Shown here: piece after piece, positions 1-4,683 of the stretch
How positions within the stretch are numbered: position 1 is the stretch's first letter
How the letters are laid out: every line of letters starts with the position of its first letter
Origin: VRUE01 sp050258095
GTDB lineage: Bacteria; Actinomycetota; Thermoleophilia; Solirubrobacterales; 70-9
Length of the DNA: 7,668 nt
NCBI GenBank assembly: GCA_050258095.1
Contig: JBLMYD010000101.1
Coordinates: forward strand, 1 to 7,668
Reading direction: 5' to 3'
Notes under the pieces: model-generated
What the model was told of the DNA's origin: nothing
Seen by the model: only the letters and a program-made list of their open reading frames with translations
The model's database searches: none
Program-made: the position numbers and the translations under genes

Positions 1-105
1 GGGCGCGCCTGGCTGCGGGTTCTGTGGCGCTGCTGGCAGGACGGAGTGGCCTACGACCCCGCCAAACACGGCAACTTGCGAAGGCTTCAACCCGAGGGGG
101 GTTGA
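1..105 (+). CDS. IS110-type transposase, C-terminal end (partial)
   Basis: Frame 1 is open from the window edge to a TGA at 103-105 and gives 34 residues. They include RAWLRVLWRCWQDGVAYDPA (residues 2-21), then KHGNLRRL. The pattern 'RAWLR-(V/I)-(L/I)-W-x-C-W-x-(D/T)-x-x-x-YDP-x-(R/K)H' is what I know from the extreme C-terminus of IS110/IS116-type transposases in actinobacteria. Those enzymes use an N-terminal DEDD (RuvC-like) catalytic domain and a C-terminal serine-bearing Tnp20 domain, both of which would lie left of the window. Whether the gene is intact cannot be judged. The family call rests on memory of the C-terminal motif, not on catalytic residues. Confidence 0.7.
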   Translation, partial: GRAWLRVLWRCWQDGVAYDPAKHGNLRRLQPEGG

Positions 106-119
106 CACAGGAAGTCTCA
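1..119 (+). mobile_element. Right end of an IS110-family insertion element (partial, boundary approximate)
   Basis: The transposase reading frame stops at 105, and a short non-coding tail (TTGACACAGGAAGTCTCA, 102-119) runs into the stop codon of the HAD gene on the other strand (117-119). IS110 elements usually lack long terminal inverted repeats and keep only a short non-coding stretch after the transposase, so the element probably ends within a few bases of 119. The exact boundary cannot be set without the other end or an empty site. Confidence 0.45.
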
Positions 120-911
120 CGACGCCTGCTCCAGCAGCCCCGAGAGGTCGTCGAGGACGTGGTCGGGCGGCGGCGCGGCCGCCGCGGCGTCCTCGCGCGA
201 GCAGGCGCCGCTGAGGACGAGCACGGTCGGCAGCCCGGCGCGCTGCGCGCCGACGATGTCCGAGGCGATCCGGTCGCCGACCATCGCCACCCGCTCGGCC
301 CCGGGGATCAGCGCCCGCGCCTGCTCGAAGAGGTGCGGCTCGGGCTTGCCACCGATCTCGGCCGTCTTCCCGGAGGCCGTCTCGATCGCGGCGAGCGTCG
401 CCCCGGTTCCCGGCCAGGCGCCGCCGGGCATCGGCAGCGTCGGGTCGCGGCTGGTCGCGAACAGCGCCGCCCCGTTCTGCAGGGCGCGGGTCGCCGTCAG
501 CAGCTCCGCGTAGTCGAACTCGCGGTGGCCGGAGACGACCACGGCGTCGGCCGCCATCGCCTCTTCGCCGTCCAGCAGCCTCAAGCCGGCCGCGGCGACC
601 AGCTCCTTGAAGCCGGGGGCGCCGATCACGAAGGCCGTACCGCTGCCGTTCACCGTCGCGGCCGCGAGCTGGGCCGTCGACGCTCCCGCCGTGACGACGC
701 GCTCGTCGGCCGTCGACACCCCCATGTCGCGCAGGCGCGCCGCGTACTCGTGAGGGTGCCTCACCGAGTTGTTGGTGACGAAGACGACCTCCTTGCCGCG
801 CTCGCTCAACGCGCGCAGCGCCCCGACCGCGCCCGGCACGGGCTCGCGCCCGATCCAGACCACTCCGTCGAGGTCGATCAGGAATCCGTCGAATTCGTCC
901 GCCGGCGCCAT
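117..911 (-). CDS. HAD superfamily subfamily IIA hydrolase (NagD / phosphoglycolate-phosphatase-like)
   Basis: This is a 264-residue cytosolic phosphatase of the haloacid dehalogenase superfamily. All four motifs are visible: motif I DLDGVVW (13-19; nucleophile D13, acid/base D15), motif II TNNS (46-49), motif III lysine K189 in GGKPEP, and motif IV GDRIASDI (212-219; D213 and D218 bind Mg). The cap lies between motifs II and III, as in subfamily IIA. Family members dephosphorylate nucleotides, sugar phosphates or 2-phosphoglycolate; the sequence does not settle the substrate. Length is typical (about 255-275). The start is ATG at 909-911; no Shine-Dalgarno is visible, and no other start lies immediately upstream. 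It follows the hydrolase gene by 39 bp on the same strand, so the two probably share a transcript. Its stop codon falls at the probable edge of the IS110-type element, so the last residues may have been altered by that insertion. Confidence 0.9.
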   Translation of the reverse strand: MAPADEFDGFLIDLDGVVWIGREPVPGAVGALRALSERGKEVVFVTNNSVRHPHEYAARLRDMGVSTADERVVTAGASTAQLAAATVNGSGTAFVIGAPGFKELVAAAGLRLLDGEEAMAADAVVVSGHREFDYAELLTATRALQNGAALFATSRDPTLPMPGGAWPGTGATLAAIETASGKTAEIGGKPEPHLFEQARALIPGAERVAMVGDRIASDIVGAQRAGLPTVLVLSGACSREDAAAAAPPPDHVLDDLSGLLEQAS

Positions 912-950
912 CCGAGGCGGAGTATCCCGGCTCGCCGGAAGGGGGGCCGC

Positions 951-2006
951 TCAGGCGAGGCCCATGCGCAGGGAGCCGGCCACCTCGAGCATCGCGGAGC
1001 GGGCGCTCGGGCAGATCGCCGTCAGGTTGGCGAAGCCGTGGATCAGGCTCGGGTAGCGCCGCAGCGCCACCGTGACCCCCGCCTCGCGCATCCGCTCGGC
1101 GTAGGTCTCGCCCTCGTCGCGCAGCGGGTCGAAGCCGGCGGTCACGACGCAGGCCGGGGGGAGGTCGGAGACGTCCTTCGCCCGCATCATCGAGACGCGG
1201 GGGTCCTCGTGGTCGCAGCCCTCCGGCAGGTAGTGGGCCTCGAACCACTCCATGTCGCCGCGGGTGAGCAGGAACCCCTCGGCGAAGAGCTCGCGCGAGG
1301 CCTGGCCGCCGGCCGCGTCCGTCGGCGGGTAGAGCAGGAGCTGCATCGCCGGCCGCGGGCCGCCGGAGTCGCGCTCATGCAGGCAGACCGCCGCCGAGAG
1401 GTTGCCGCCGGCGCTGTCGCCGCCGACCGCGATTCGCTCGGGGTCGGCGCCGATCTCAGCCGCGTGCCCCGCCGCCCACTCGAAAGCCGCGACCGCGTCC
1501 TCGAGCGGCGCCGGGAAGGGGTGCTCGGGCGCCAGCCGGTACTCGATCGAGAGCACCCGGCAGCCGCCGCGATCGGCGAGGAAGCGGCAGACCGCGTCAT
1601 GCGTGTCGAGGTCGCCGATCACCCAGCCGCCGCCGTGGCAGTAGACGAGCAGCGGCTGCGGCGGCGGGGGAGAGTCGAGGGCGACGTAGAGGCGGGCGCC
1701 GATCGCGCCGGCCGGGCCGGGGATGGAGAGCGCTTCCACCCGCCCCATCGGGCGCGGCGGGCCGGCGACGACCGGCGCCTCGGCCCGGCGCTCGGCCCGC
1801 GCCCGCTCGACGCTGCGGCCCTCGACCAGCGAGTGCTCCCCTTCCAGCGCCGACAGCCGCAGCAGCATCTGGATGTCGGGCGCCAGCTCCTGGCCGTCGA
1901 GATGGACCGGCCGGCCGAGCAGGCGCCGCAGCGTGCGCGGCCGCAGGCCGCAGGCGCGGCGGGCGATCCGGTGTTGGACGTGGGGCGGAAGCTCGGGCGG
2001 CCGCAA
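951..2006 (-). CDS. Alpha/beta-hydrolase, HSL (hormone-sensitive lipase, family IV) esterase
   Basis: A 351-residue predicted carboxylesterase/lipase for short- or medium-chain esters. It has the family IV oxyanion-hole motif HGGGW (124-128), the YRLAPE block (156-161), the nucleophile elbow GDSAGG (196-201, Ser198), the acid in DPLRDEG (Asp293) and the histidine in HGF (His323), so the Ser-Asp-His triad is complete. No signal peptide or membrane helix is seen; it is probably cytosolic. The start is TTG at 2004-2006: a TAG lies five codons upstream, and the next ATG is Met47, inside the conserved N-terminal segment (GRPVHLDGQELAPDIQMLLR). TTG therefore keeps the family's normal length (about 310-360). 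No Shine-Dalgarno precedes it. A TAGCCT box at 2021-2016 sits 9 bases upstream, which suggests a very short leader. It is divergent from the P450 gene and is followed by the HAD gene after 39 bp. The substrate is unknown. Confidence 0.92.
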   Translation of the reverse strand: MRPPELPPHVQHRIARRACGLRPRTLRRLLGRPVHLDGQELAPDIQMLLRLSALEGEHSLVEGRSVERARAERRAEAPVVAGPPRPMGRVEALSIPGPAGAIGARLYVALDSPPPPQPLLVYCHGGGWVIGDLDTHDAVCRFLADRGGCRVLSIEYRLAPEHPFPAPLEDAVAAFEWAAGHAAEIGADPERIAVGGDSAGGNLSAAVCLHERDSGGPRPAMQLLLYPPTDAAGGQASRELFAEGFLLTRGDMEWFEAHYLPEGCDHEDPRVSMMRAKDVSDLPPACVVTAGFDPLRDEGETYAERMREAGVTVALRRYPSLIHGFANLTAICPSARSAMLEVAGSLRMGLA

Positions 2007-2087
2007 GGCCCGAGCAGGCTACGCGATCGGCGAGGTGACACATCTCACACGGGGACATCGCCCGGGCACTAGCCTGGATCGAGCCCG
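2007..2087. promoter_or_regulatory. Divergent promoter region between the esterase and P450 genes
   Basis: This 81-bp gap separates the TTG start of the esterase (leftward) from the ATG of the P450 (rightward). Facing outward are two identical TAGCCT hexamers that fit the actinobacterial -10 pattern TANNNT: one on the plus strand at 2070-2075 (12 bases before the P450 ATG), one on the minus strand at 2021-2016 (9 bases before the TTG). The sequence after each box is also similar (TAGCCTGGATCGAGCCC versus TAGCCTGCTCGGGCC), so the region is an imperfect inverted repeat. Neither side has a recognisable -35 hexamer or Shine-Dalgarno, which fits activator-dependent promoters and leaderless or nearly leaderless mRNAs. 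The transcription starts are inferred. Confidence 0.5.
2034..2049. promoter_or_regulatory. CRP/FNR-family type operator (GGTGA-N6-TCACA)
   Basis: The sequence GGTGA CACATC TCACA matches the CRP-family consensus TGTGA-N6-TCACA at nine of ten specified bases (as in actinobacterial Crp or GlxR sites). Its centre is about 2041.5. If the P450 transcript starts about 7 bases after the TAGCCT box (near 2082), the centre is near -41, the classic class II activator position over the -35 region. On the leftward side it would lie nearer -33 of the esterase promoter, where it could activate or occlude. The match is seen directly; the regulator and the sign of its effect are inferred. Confidence 0.5.
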
Positions 2088-3434
2088 ATGGAGGCAGCGA
2101 CGACAACCGCTCCGCGGCCGGCAACCCGGTCGCCCGAGCGACGGCTGCCGCCCGGCCCGCCGCTGCCGTCCCCGGTGCAGACCCTGATCTGGTCGCGCCA
2201 GGCGCGGCGCCTGCTCTACGCCTGCCAAGACCGCTACGGCGACATGTTCACGATCCGCATCGCCCGCGAAGGGACCTGGGTGATGCTCGCCGACCCGGAG
2301 GCGATCAAGCAGGTCTTCACCGGCGACCCCAAGGTCTTCCACGCCGGCGAGGGCAACGAAATCCTCGCCACTGTGCTCGGCCGCAACTCGCTCCTGGTGC
2401 TCGACGAGGAGCGCCATATGAGCCAGCGCAAGCTGCTCCTGCCGCCCTTCCACGGCGCCCGCATGCAGGGCTACGAGGAGACGATGCGCGAGATCGCCGC
2501 GGACGAGATCGCGAGCTGGCCGACCGGCACGCCGTACGCGCTGCGGCCGCGGATGCAGGCGGTGACGCTGGAGATCATCCTGCGCACTGTCTTCGGCGTC
2601 GGCAGCGCCGAAGCGAAGAAGCTCGCCGACCTGCGTGACGCGCTGCGCGACTTCCTCGACGTGACGACCAACCCGCGCTTCCTCGTCCCGCTGATCGCGC
2701 TCGGGCCGCAGCGGGTGCGCCGCCTCGCCGCGTTCCGGCGGCGGCTGGACCGGGTCGACGCGCTGATCTACCGCGAGATCGCCGAGCGCCGCCGCGCCGA
2801 GGACCTCGAGCAGCGCGACGACATCCTCTCGATGCTGGTCGCGGCGCGCCACGAGGACGGCACGCCGATGCGCGACGAGGAGATGCGCGACGAGCTGCTC
2901 ACCCTGCTCGTCGCCGGCCACGAGACGACGGCGACCTCGCTGGCCTGGGCGGTCGAGCGGCTCGCCCGCCACCCCGAGAAGCTCGAGCGCCTGCGCGCCG
3001 AGGCCGAGGACGGCGGCGACGCGTACCTGACGGCGACGATCCAGGAGACGCTGCGCCTGCGTCCGGTGATCTCGATCGTCGCGCGCAGGCTGACCGAGCC
3101 GGTCGCGATCGGCGGCTACGAGCTGCCGGCCGGGATCTCGGTCGCGCCCTGCATCTACCTCGCCCACCGCAACCCCGAGGTCTACCCCGAACCCCAGGCC
3201 TTCCGCCCCGAGCGCTTCCTCGAGGACCCGCCCGGCACCTACACCTGGATCCCCTTCGGCGGCGGCGTCCGCCGTTGCCTCGGCGCCTCCTTCGCCCAGT
3301 TCGAGATGGCCGTCGTCCTCCGCGAGCTGGTCCGCCGCCACCGCATCCGCCCGGCCCGCCCCCGCTCCGAGCGCGTCTTCCGCCGCGCGATCACCGAGAC
3401 CCCGCGCCACAACGCGCGGGTGATCCTCAACTGA
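2088..3434 (+). CDS. Cytochrome P450 monooxygenase
   Basis: A 448-residue soluble bacterial P450, of normal length. It inserts one oxygen atom from O2 into an organic substrate, using electrons from a ferredoxin/reductase that is not encoded here. Visible landmarks are a proline-rich hinge LPPGPPLPSP (20-29), a C-helix HMSQRK (110-115, R114 likely contacting a heme propionate), I-helix AGHETT (276-281, with the oxygen-activating acid-threonine pair), K-helix ETLR (320-323, ExxR), PERF (374-377) and the heme loop FGGGVRRCLG (390-399) with heme ligand Cys397. There is no N-terminal membrane anchor. The overall style recalls the mycobacterial CYP135/137/138 group, but I do not assign a family number. 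The ATG at 2088 has no clear Shine-Dalgarno; a -10-like box ends 12 bases upstream. Its last 8 bases overlap the end of the convergent gene at 3427. Residues 72-78 (IKQVFTG) are encoded within a segment copied exactly at 4433-4454. Confidence 0.96.
   Translation: MEAATTTAPRPATRSPERRLPPGPPLPSPVQTLIWSRQARRLLYACQDRYGDMFTIRIAREGTWVMLADPEAIKQVFTGDPKVFHAGEGNEILATVLGRNSLLVLDEERHMSQRKLLLPPFHGARMQGYEETMREIAADEIASWPTGTPYALRPRMQAVTLEIILRTVFGVGSAEAKKLADLRDALRDFLDVTTNPRFLVPLIALGPQRVRRLAAFRRRLDRVDALIYREIAERRRAEDLEQRDDILSMLVAARHEDGTPMRDEEMRDELLTLLVAGHETTATSLAWAVERLARHPEKLERLRAEAEDGGDAYLTATIQETLRLRPVISIVARRLTEPVAIGGYELPAGISVAPCIYLAHRNPEVYPEPQAFRPERFLEDPPGTYTWIPFGGGVRRCLGASFAQFEMAVVLRELVRRHRIRPARPRSERVFRRAITETPRHNARVILN
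2302..2323 (+). repeat. 22-bp direct repeat, copy 1 (inside the P450 gene)
   Basis: These 22 bases (beginning CGATCAAGCAGG, ending TCTTCACCGG) recur exactly at 4433-4454, 2131 bp downstream in the same orientation. Here they encode AIKQVFTG of the P450 (between the first beta strands and the B-helix region), so this is almost certainly the source copy or a homologue of the source. An exact 22-mer is not expected by chance in under 8 kb, even at high GC. Confidence 0.85.
3389..3425. terminator. Possible bidirectional hairpin at the P450 3' end
   Basis: Two competing or stacked inverted repeats lie in the last codons of the P450 gene. The outer arms are GATCACC (3389-3395) and GGTGATC (3419-3425). 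The inner arms are CCCGCGC (3401-3407) and GCGCGGG (3414-3420), around a 6-base loop. There is no U-tract on either strand, and the structure lies inside coding sequence just before the P450 stop and just past the end of the convergent gene. It could act as an I-shaped terminator for both transcripts, or simply reflect GC-rich codons. Confidence 0.3.
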
Positions 3435-3984
3435 GCGCCCACTCGGGCTTGGGCCCGGCGAAGGTCGGATCGGACGAGATCCGGGTGGCCTCCCAGTTGC
3501 GGACCTGAGCGGTGCCGAACGCCAGGCGGAAGCGGAAGTAGAGCCAACGGCGAACGAAGCTCACCCGGCAGTCGTGTGTTATCGCCGCCAGGCGTTTCGT
3601 CGAGTCGGCTGACGCGCGCGGGACGGTGGCGATCTCGCGGAAGTTGGCGAAGCACGGTTCGCCACTGGTCGTCCACGGCGGGAGGAAGAACGTGTGGGCG
3701 AGGGCCACTCGCCGATGCCCGTTGCGCTCGCTGTAGCCGGCGACGACGAGGCTGCGCAGGAAGTCGTCATCGAGATCGGATAGCGGGCGGACGCGAACGA
3801 CCTGAACCTTCTTTACGGAGTCCTTTGTCAGCTCGCAGGTGGGGTGGACGATCTGCGCCGCGAGCCAGACCTCCTTGCCCACTCTGGATCCCGCGATGAT
3901 GTCCCCTTGGCGAACCGGGTAGTCACCGGCATCTTCGCCCGGCACGTAGTAGTCGTCAGCGTGCAGGTACCAGGCGTCGTTCAC
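3427..3984 (-). CDS. Unrecognised 185-residue protein, partner of the Phd/YefM-like gene (possible toxin)
   Basis: I do not recognise this protein. I place the start at GTG 3982-3984, whose last bases overlap the stop of the upstream gene (GTGA, 4-bp overlap). The frame continues upstream, but only through a low-complexity Arg/Ala stretch that is a shadow of the partner gene. Visible features: an acidic-aromatic N-terminus (DAWYLHADDYYVPGED), VRQGDIIAG (24-32), HPTCEL (47-52), THDCR (136-140), and a basic, aromatic C-terminus (RRWLYFRFRLAF) ending in EWALS. The arrangement 'QGDII ... H-x-x-C-(E/D)-L ... C-terminal arginine/leucine helix' reminds me of an uncharacterised family with a 'SHDCDL'-like motif, but this is weak. 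It has no signal peptide or membrane helix. Tight coupling behind an antitoxin-like gene suggests a toxin or effector role (inference). Base composition is less GC-rich than the P450. The 3' end overlaps the P450 stop by 8 bp. Confidence 0.72.
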   Translation of the reverse strand: MNDAWYLHADDYYVPGEDAGDYPVRQGDIIAGSRVGKEVWLAAQIVHPTCELTKDSVKKVQVVRVRPLSDLDDDFLRSLVVAGYSERNGHRRVALAHTFFLPPWTTSGEPCFANFREIATVPRASADSTKRLAAITHDCRVSFVRRWLYFRFRLAFGTAQVRNWEATRISSDPTFAGPKPEWALS

Positions 3985-4391
3985 AGCTCGAAGTCGGCCT
4001 CGTCCTCGAGCACCGGCTCGGGCTGTGCGTCTGGAAGCGCGACCCACGGCTCCCCGTCCTCGCCCTGGGTGAAGGTGACCGGCGTGCGGGCTGTAAAGCG
4101 GTTCAGGGTTCGCCAGTCGAAGGGGATCTCGATGCCGAGGTCGCGCAGCGTCTGCGACGGAATCGCGGCCCCCGATGCCGCCGCTGCCATCAGCAGTGGC
4201 AGGGTCTCCCGCAGCCGCTCAGCCCGATCCAGTTCCTCGACCACGCTGGGGGGCATCAGGTAGCCATCGACCTCCCCCCGGTTGGAGATCGGCACTGCTT
4301 CGCCCTTCTGCACGGTCTCCCGCAGGACCTCAGAGAGGTGGTTCTTCAATCGTCTATGCCCGACCGTTTCTGCCTGGACTCTGATCGCCAT
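3981..4391 (-). CDS. Phd/YefM-type antitoxin-like protein with a C-terminal extension
   Basis: 136 residues from the ATG at 4389-4391. The N-terminal ~58 residues look like the Phd/YefM antitoxin fold: VGHRRLKNHLSEVLRETVQ (10-28) resembles the conserved 'vgvreLknhLSevLrrVqaGe' helix, followed by EAVPISNRGEVDGYLMP (31-47), matching the 'v.it.rGrpva.lvP' strands. Such proteins dimerise, bind operators in their own promoters and neutralise a linked toxin. Residues 60-136 form a longer tail than usual (RETLPLLMAA, DLGIEIPFDWRTLNRF, acidic end), which might contact the partner or be a separate domain. An in-frame extension to 4523 exists, but it reads through the promoter region and the P450-like repeat, so I reject it. 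A TACATT box (4403-4398) lies 6 bases before the ATG, so the mRNA may be leaderless. It overlaps the next gene by 4 bp. Confidence 0.78.
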   Translation of the reverse strand: MAIRVQAETVGHRRLKNHLSEVLRETVQKGEAVPISNRGEVDGYLMPPSVVEELDRAERLRETLPLLMAAAASGAAIPSQTLRDLGIEIPFDWRTLNRFTARTPVTFTQGEDGEPWVALPDAQPEPVLEDEADFEL

Positions 4392-4414
4392 TCTTGAAAT
4401 GTAGCAACAGATGT

Positions 4415-4425
4415 GGCTACTAGCC
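4415..4425. promoter_or_regulatory. Candidate operator: 11-bp palindrome GGCTA-C-TAGCC
   Basis: GGCTA (4415-4419) and TAGCC (4421-4425) form a perfect palindrome around one base. A further half-site GTAGC at 4401-4405 is inverted with respect to GCTAC at 4416-4420. The cluster lies just upstream of, and overlapping, the -10-like box of the antitoxin-like gene (4403-4398). That is where an autoregulating Phd/YefM-type antitoxin would bind. Binding is inferred; only the symmetry is seen. Confidence 0.4.
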
Positions 4426-4432
4426 CAAGGGA

Positions 4433-4454
4433 CGATCAAGCAGGTCTTCACCGG
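4433..4454 (+). repeat. 22-bp direct repeat, copy 2 (P450-like remnant in the promoter region)
   Basis: Identical to 2302-2323 in the P450 gene and in the same orientation. Read in one frame from 4411, the segment gives WLLAQGTIKQVFTG, against WVMLADPEAIKQVFTG at P450 residues 64-79, so weaker similarity continues to the left for about 20 bases once small gaps are allowed. Similarity stops abruptly at 4454. This looks like a scrap of a P450 gene (this one or a paralogue) left in or carried with the accessory block. On the leftward transcript it would be antisense to the P450 mRNA. Confidence 0.7.
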
Positions 4455-4509
4455 GTCGTGCTCGGCAGACGCCGCTGGGCTTTCCGGGCGCCGAGGTACC
4501 TTTTTGGGC

Positions 4510-4683
4510 ATGGACCGACCCAAGCGAGCCGGAAACTGGACCCCCGACGGAAAGGCCGAGCGCGCCGCCCTGCGCCGCGACTATGTGGAACTGACGCCGT
4601 CTCAGCGGATGGAACAGGTTTTCGAGCTCTCGCGAGTCCTATCCCAGCTAGCGGAGTCTGGGCGTCGCCAGCGTGGCGCCTGA
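4510..4683 (+). CDS. Small 57-residue protein paired with the nucleotidyltransferase (possible antitoxin)
   Basis: Not a named family that I can identify. From the ATG at 4510 the protein is 57 residues: a basic start (MDRPKRAGNW), then ELTPSQRMEQVFELSRVLSQ (27-46), a predicted amphipathic helix. 'LTPxxRhexxhELsxhhxxLaxxg' short proteins are commonly found just upstream of small nucleotidyltransferase-fold genes, which supports its being real. The frame is open from ATG 4411, but that part reads through the promoter region and the P450-like repeat. The TACCTT box 7 bases before 4510 favours the shorter protein, possibly leaderless; a GAGG at 4493-4496 is 13 bases away, long for a Shine-Dalgarno. 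It overlaps the next gene by 11 bp, implying translational coupling. Confidence 0.65.
   Translation: MDRPKRAGNWTPDGKAERAALRRDYVELTPSQRMEQVFELSRVLSQLAESGRRQRGA

Larger units (their letters stand above)
4392..4509. promoter_or_regulatory. Divergent promoter region between the two TA-like units
   Basis: This 118-bp gap includes the lowest-GC stretch of the window (29 of 60 bases G/C across 4381-4440). On the minus strand, TACATT (4403-4398) is a -10-like box 6 bases before the antitoxin-like ATG. On the plus strand, TACCTT (4497-4502) is a -10-like box 7 bases before the ATG at 4510. Both spacings suit leaderless transcripts, common in actinobacteria. No convincing -35 hexamers were found. Between them lie an 11-bp palindrome (4415-4425) and the 22-bp P450-like repeat (4433-4454). 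Confidence 0.5.

Noticed and set aside
102..107. TTGACA as an outward -35 promoter element at the IS end
   Set aside because: It overlaps the transposase stop codon; no suitably spaced -10 box is seen, and it points into the 3' end of a convergent gene.
24..2072. 682-codon open frame on the plus strand across the HAD and esterase genes
   Set aside because: It is an Arg/Ala/Gly/Asp-rich shadow frame produced by GC-biased codons of two clear minus-strand enzymes with intact catalytic motifs; it has no domain pattern of its own.
2019..3410. 463-codon open frame antisense to the P450
   Set aside because: Low-complexity translation opposite a complete P450 with all family motifs; it is a codon-bias shadow.
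3444..3457. CGGGC-TTGG-GCCCG hairpin after the P450 stop as a terminator
   Set aside because: The stem is only 5 bp, lies in coding sequence of the opposite gene, and no U-tract follows; hairpins this short are common at this GC content.
3985..4047. Upstream extension of the 185-residue protein to 4047
   Set aside because: It is an Arg/Gly/Ala-rich shadow of the upstream gene's 3' end. The GTG overlapping the upstream stop (GTGA) is the more natural coupled start.
2302..4454. The 22-bp direct repeats as attL/attR of an integrated element
   Set aside because: The left copy is inside an intact, full-length P450 gene. No integrase lies between the copies, and similarity around the right copy looks like a P450 gene scrap rather than an att core.
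4411..4509. Longer form of the 57-residue protein starting at ATG 4411
   Set aside because: The added 33 residues include the P450-like IKQVFTG scrap and lie upstream of the likely -10 box at 4497-4502, so they would not be transcribed from that promoter.
4392..4523. N-terminal extension of the antitoxin-like protein to a start at 4523
   Set aside because: The extra 44 residues read through the divergent promoter region and the P450-like repeat. The Phd/YefM-like fold begins at the ATG at 4391, next to a well-spaced -10 box.
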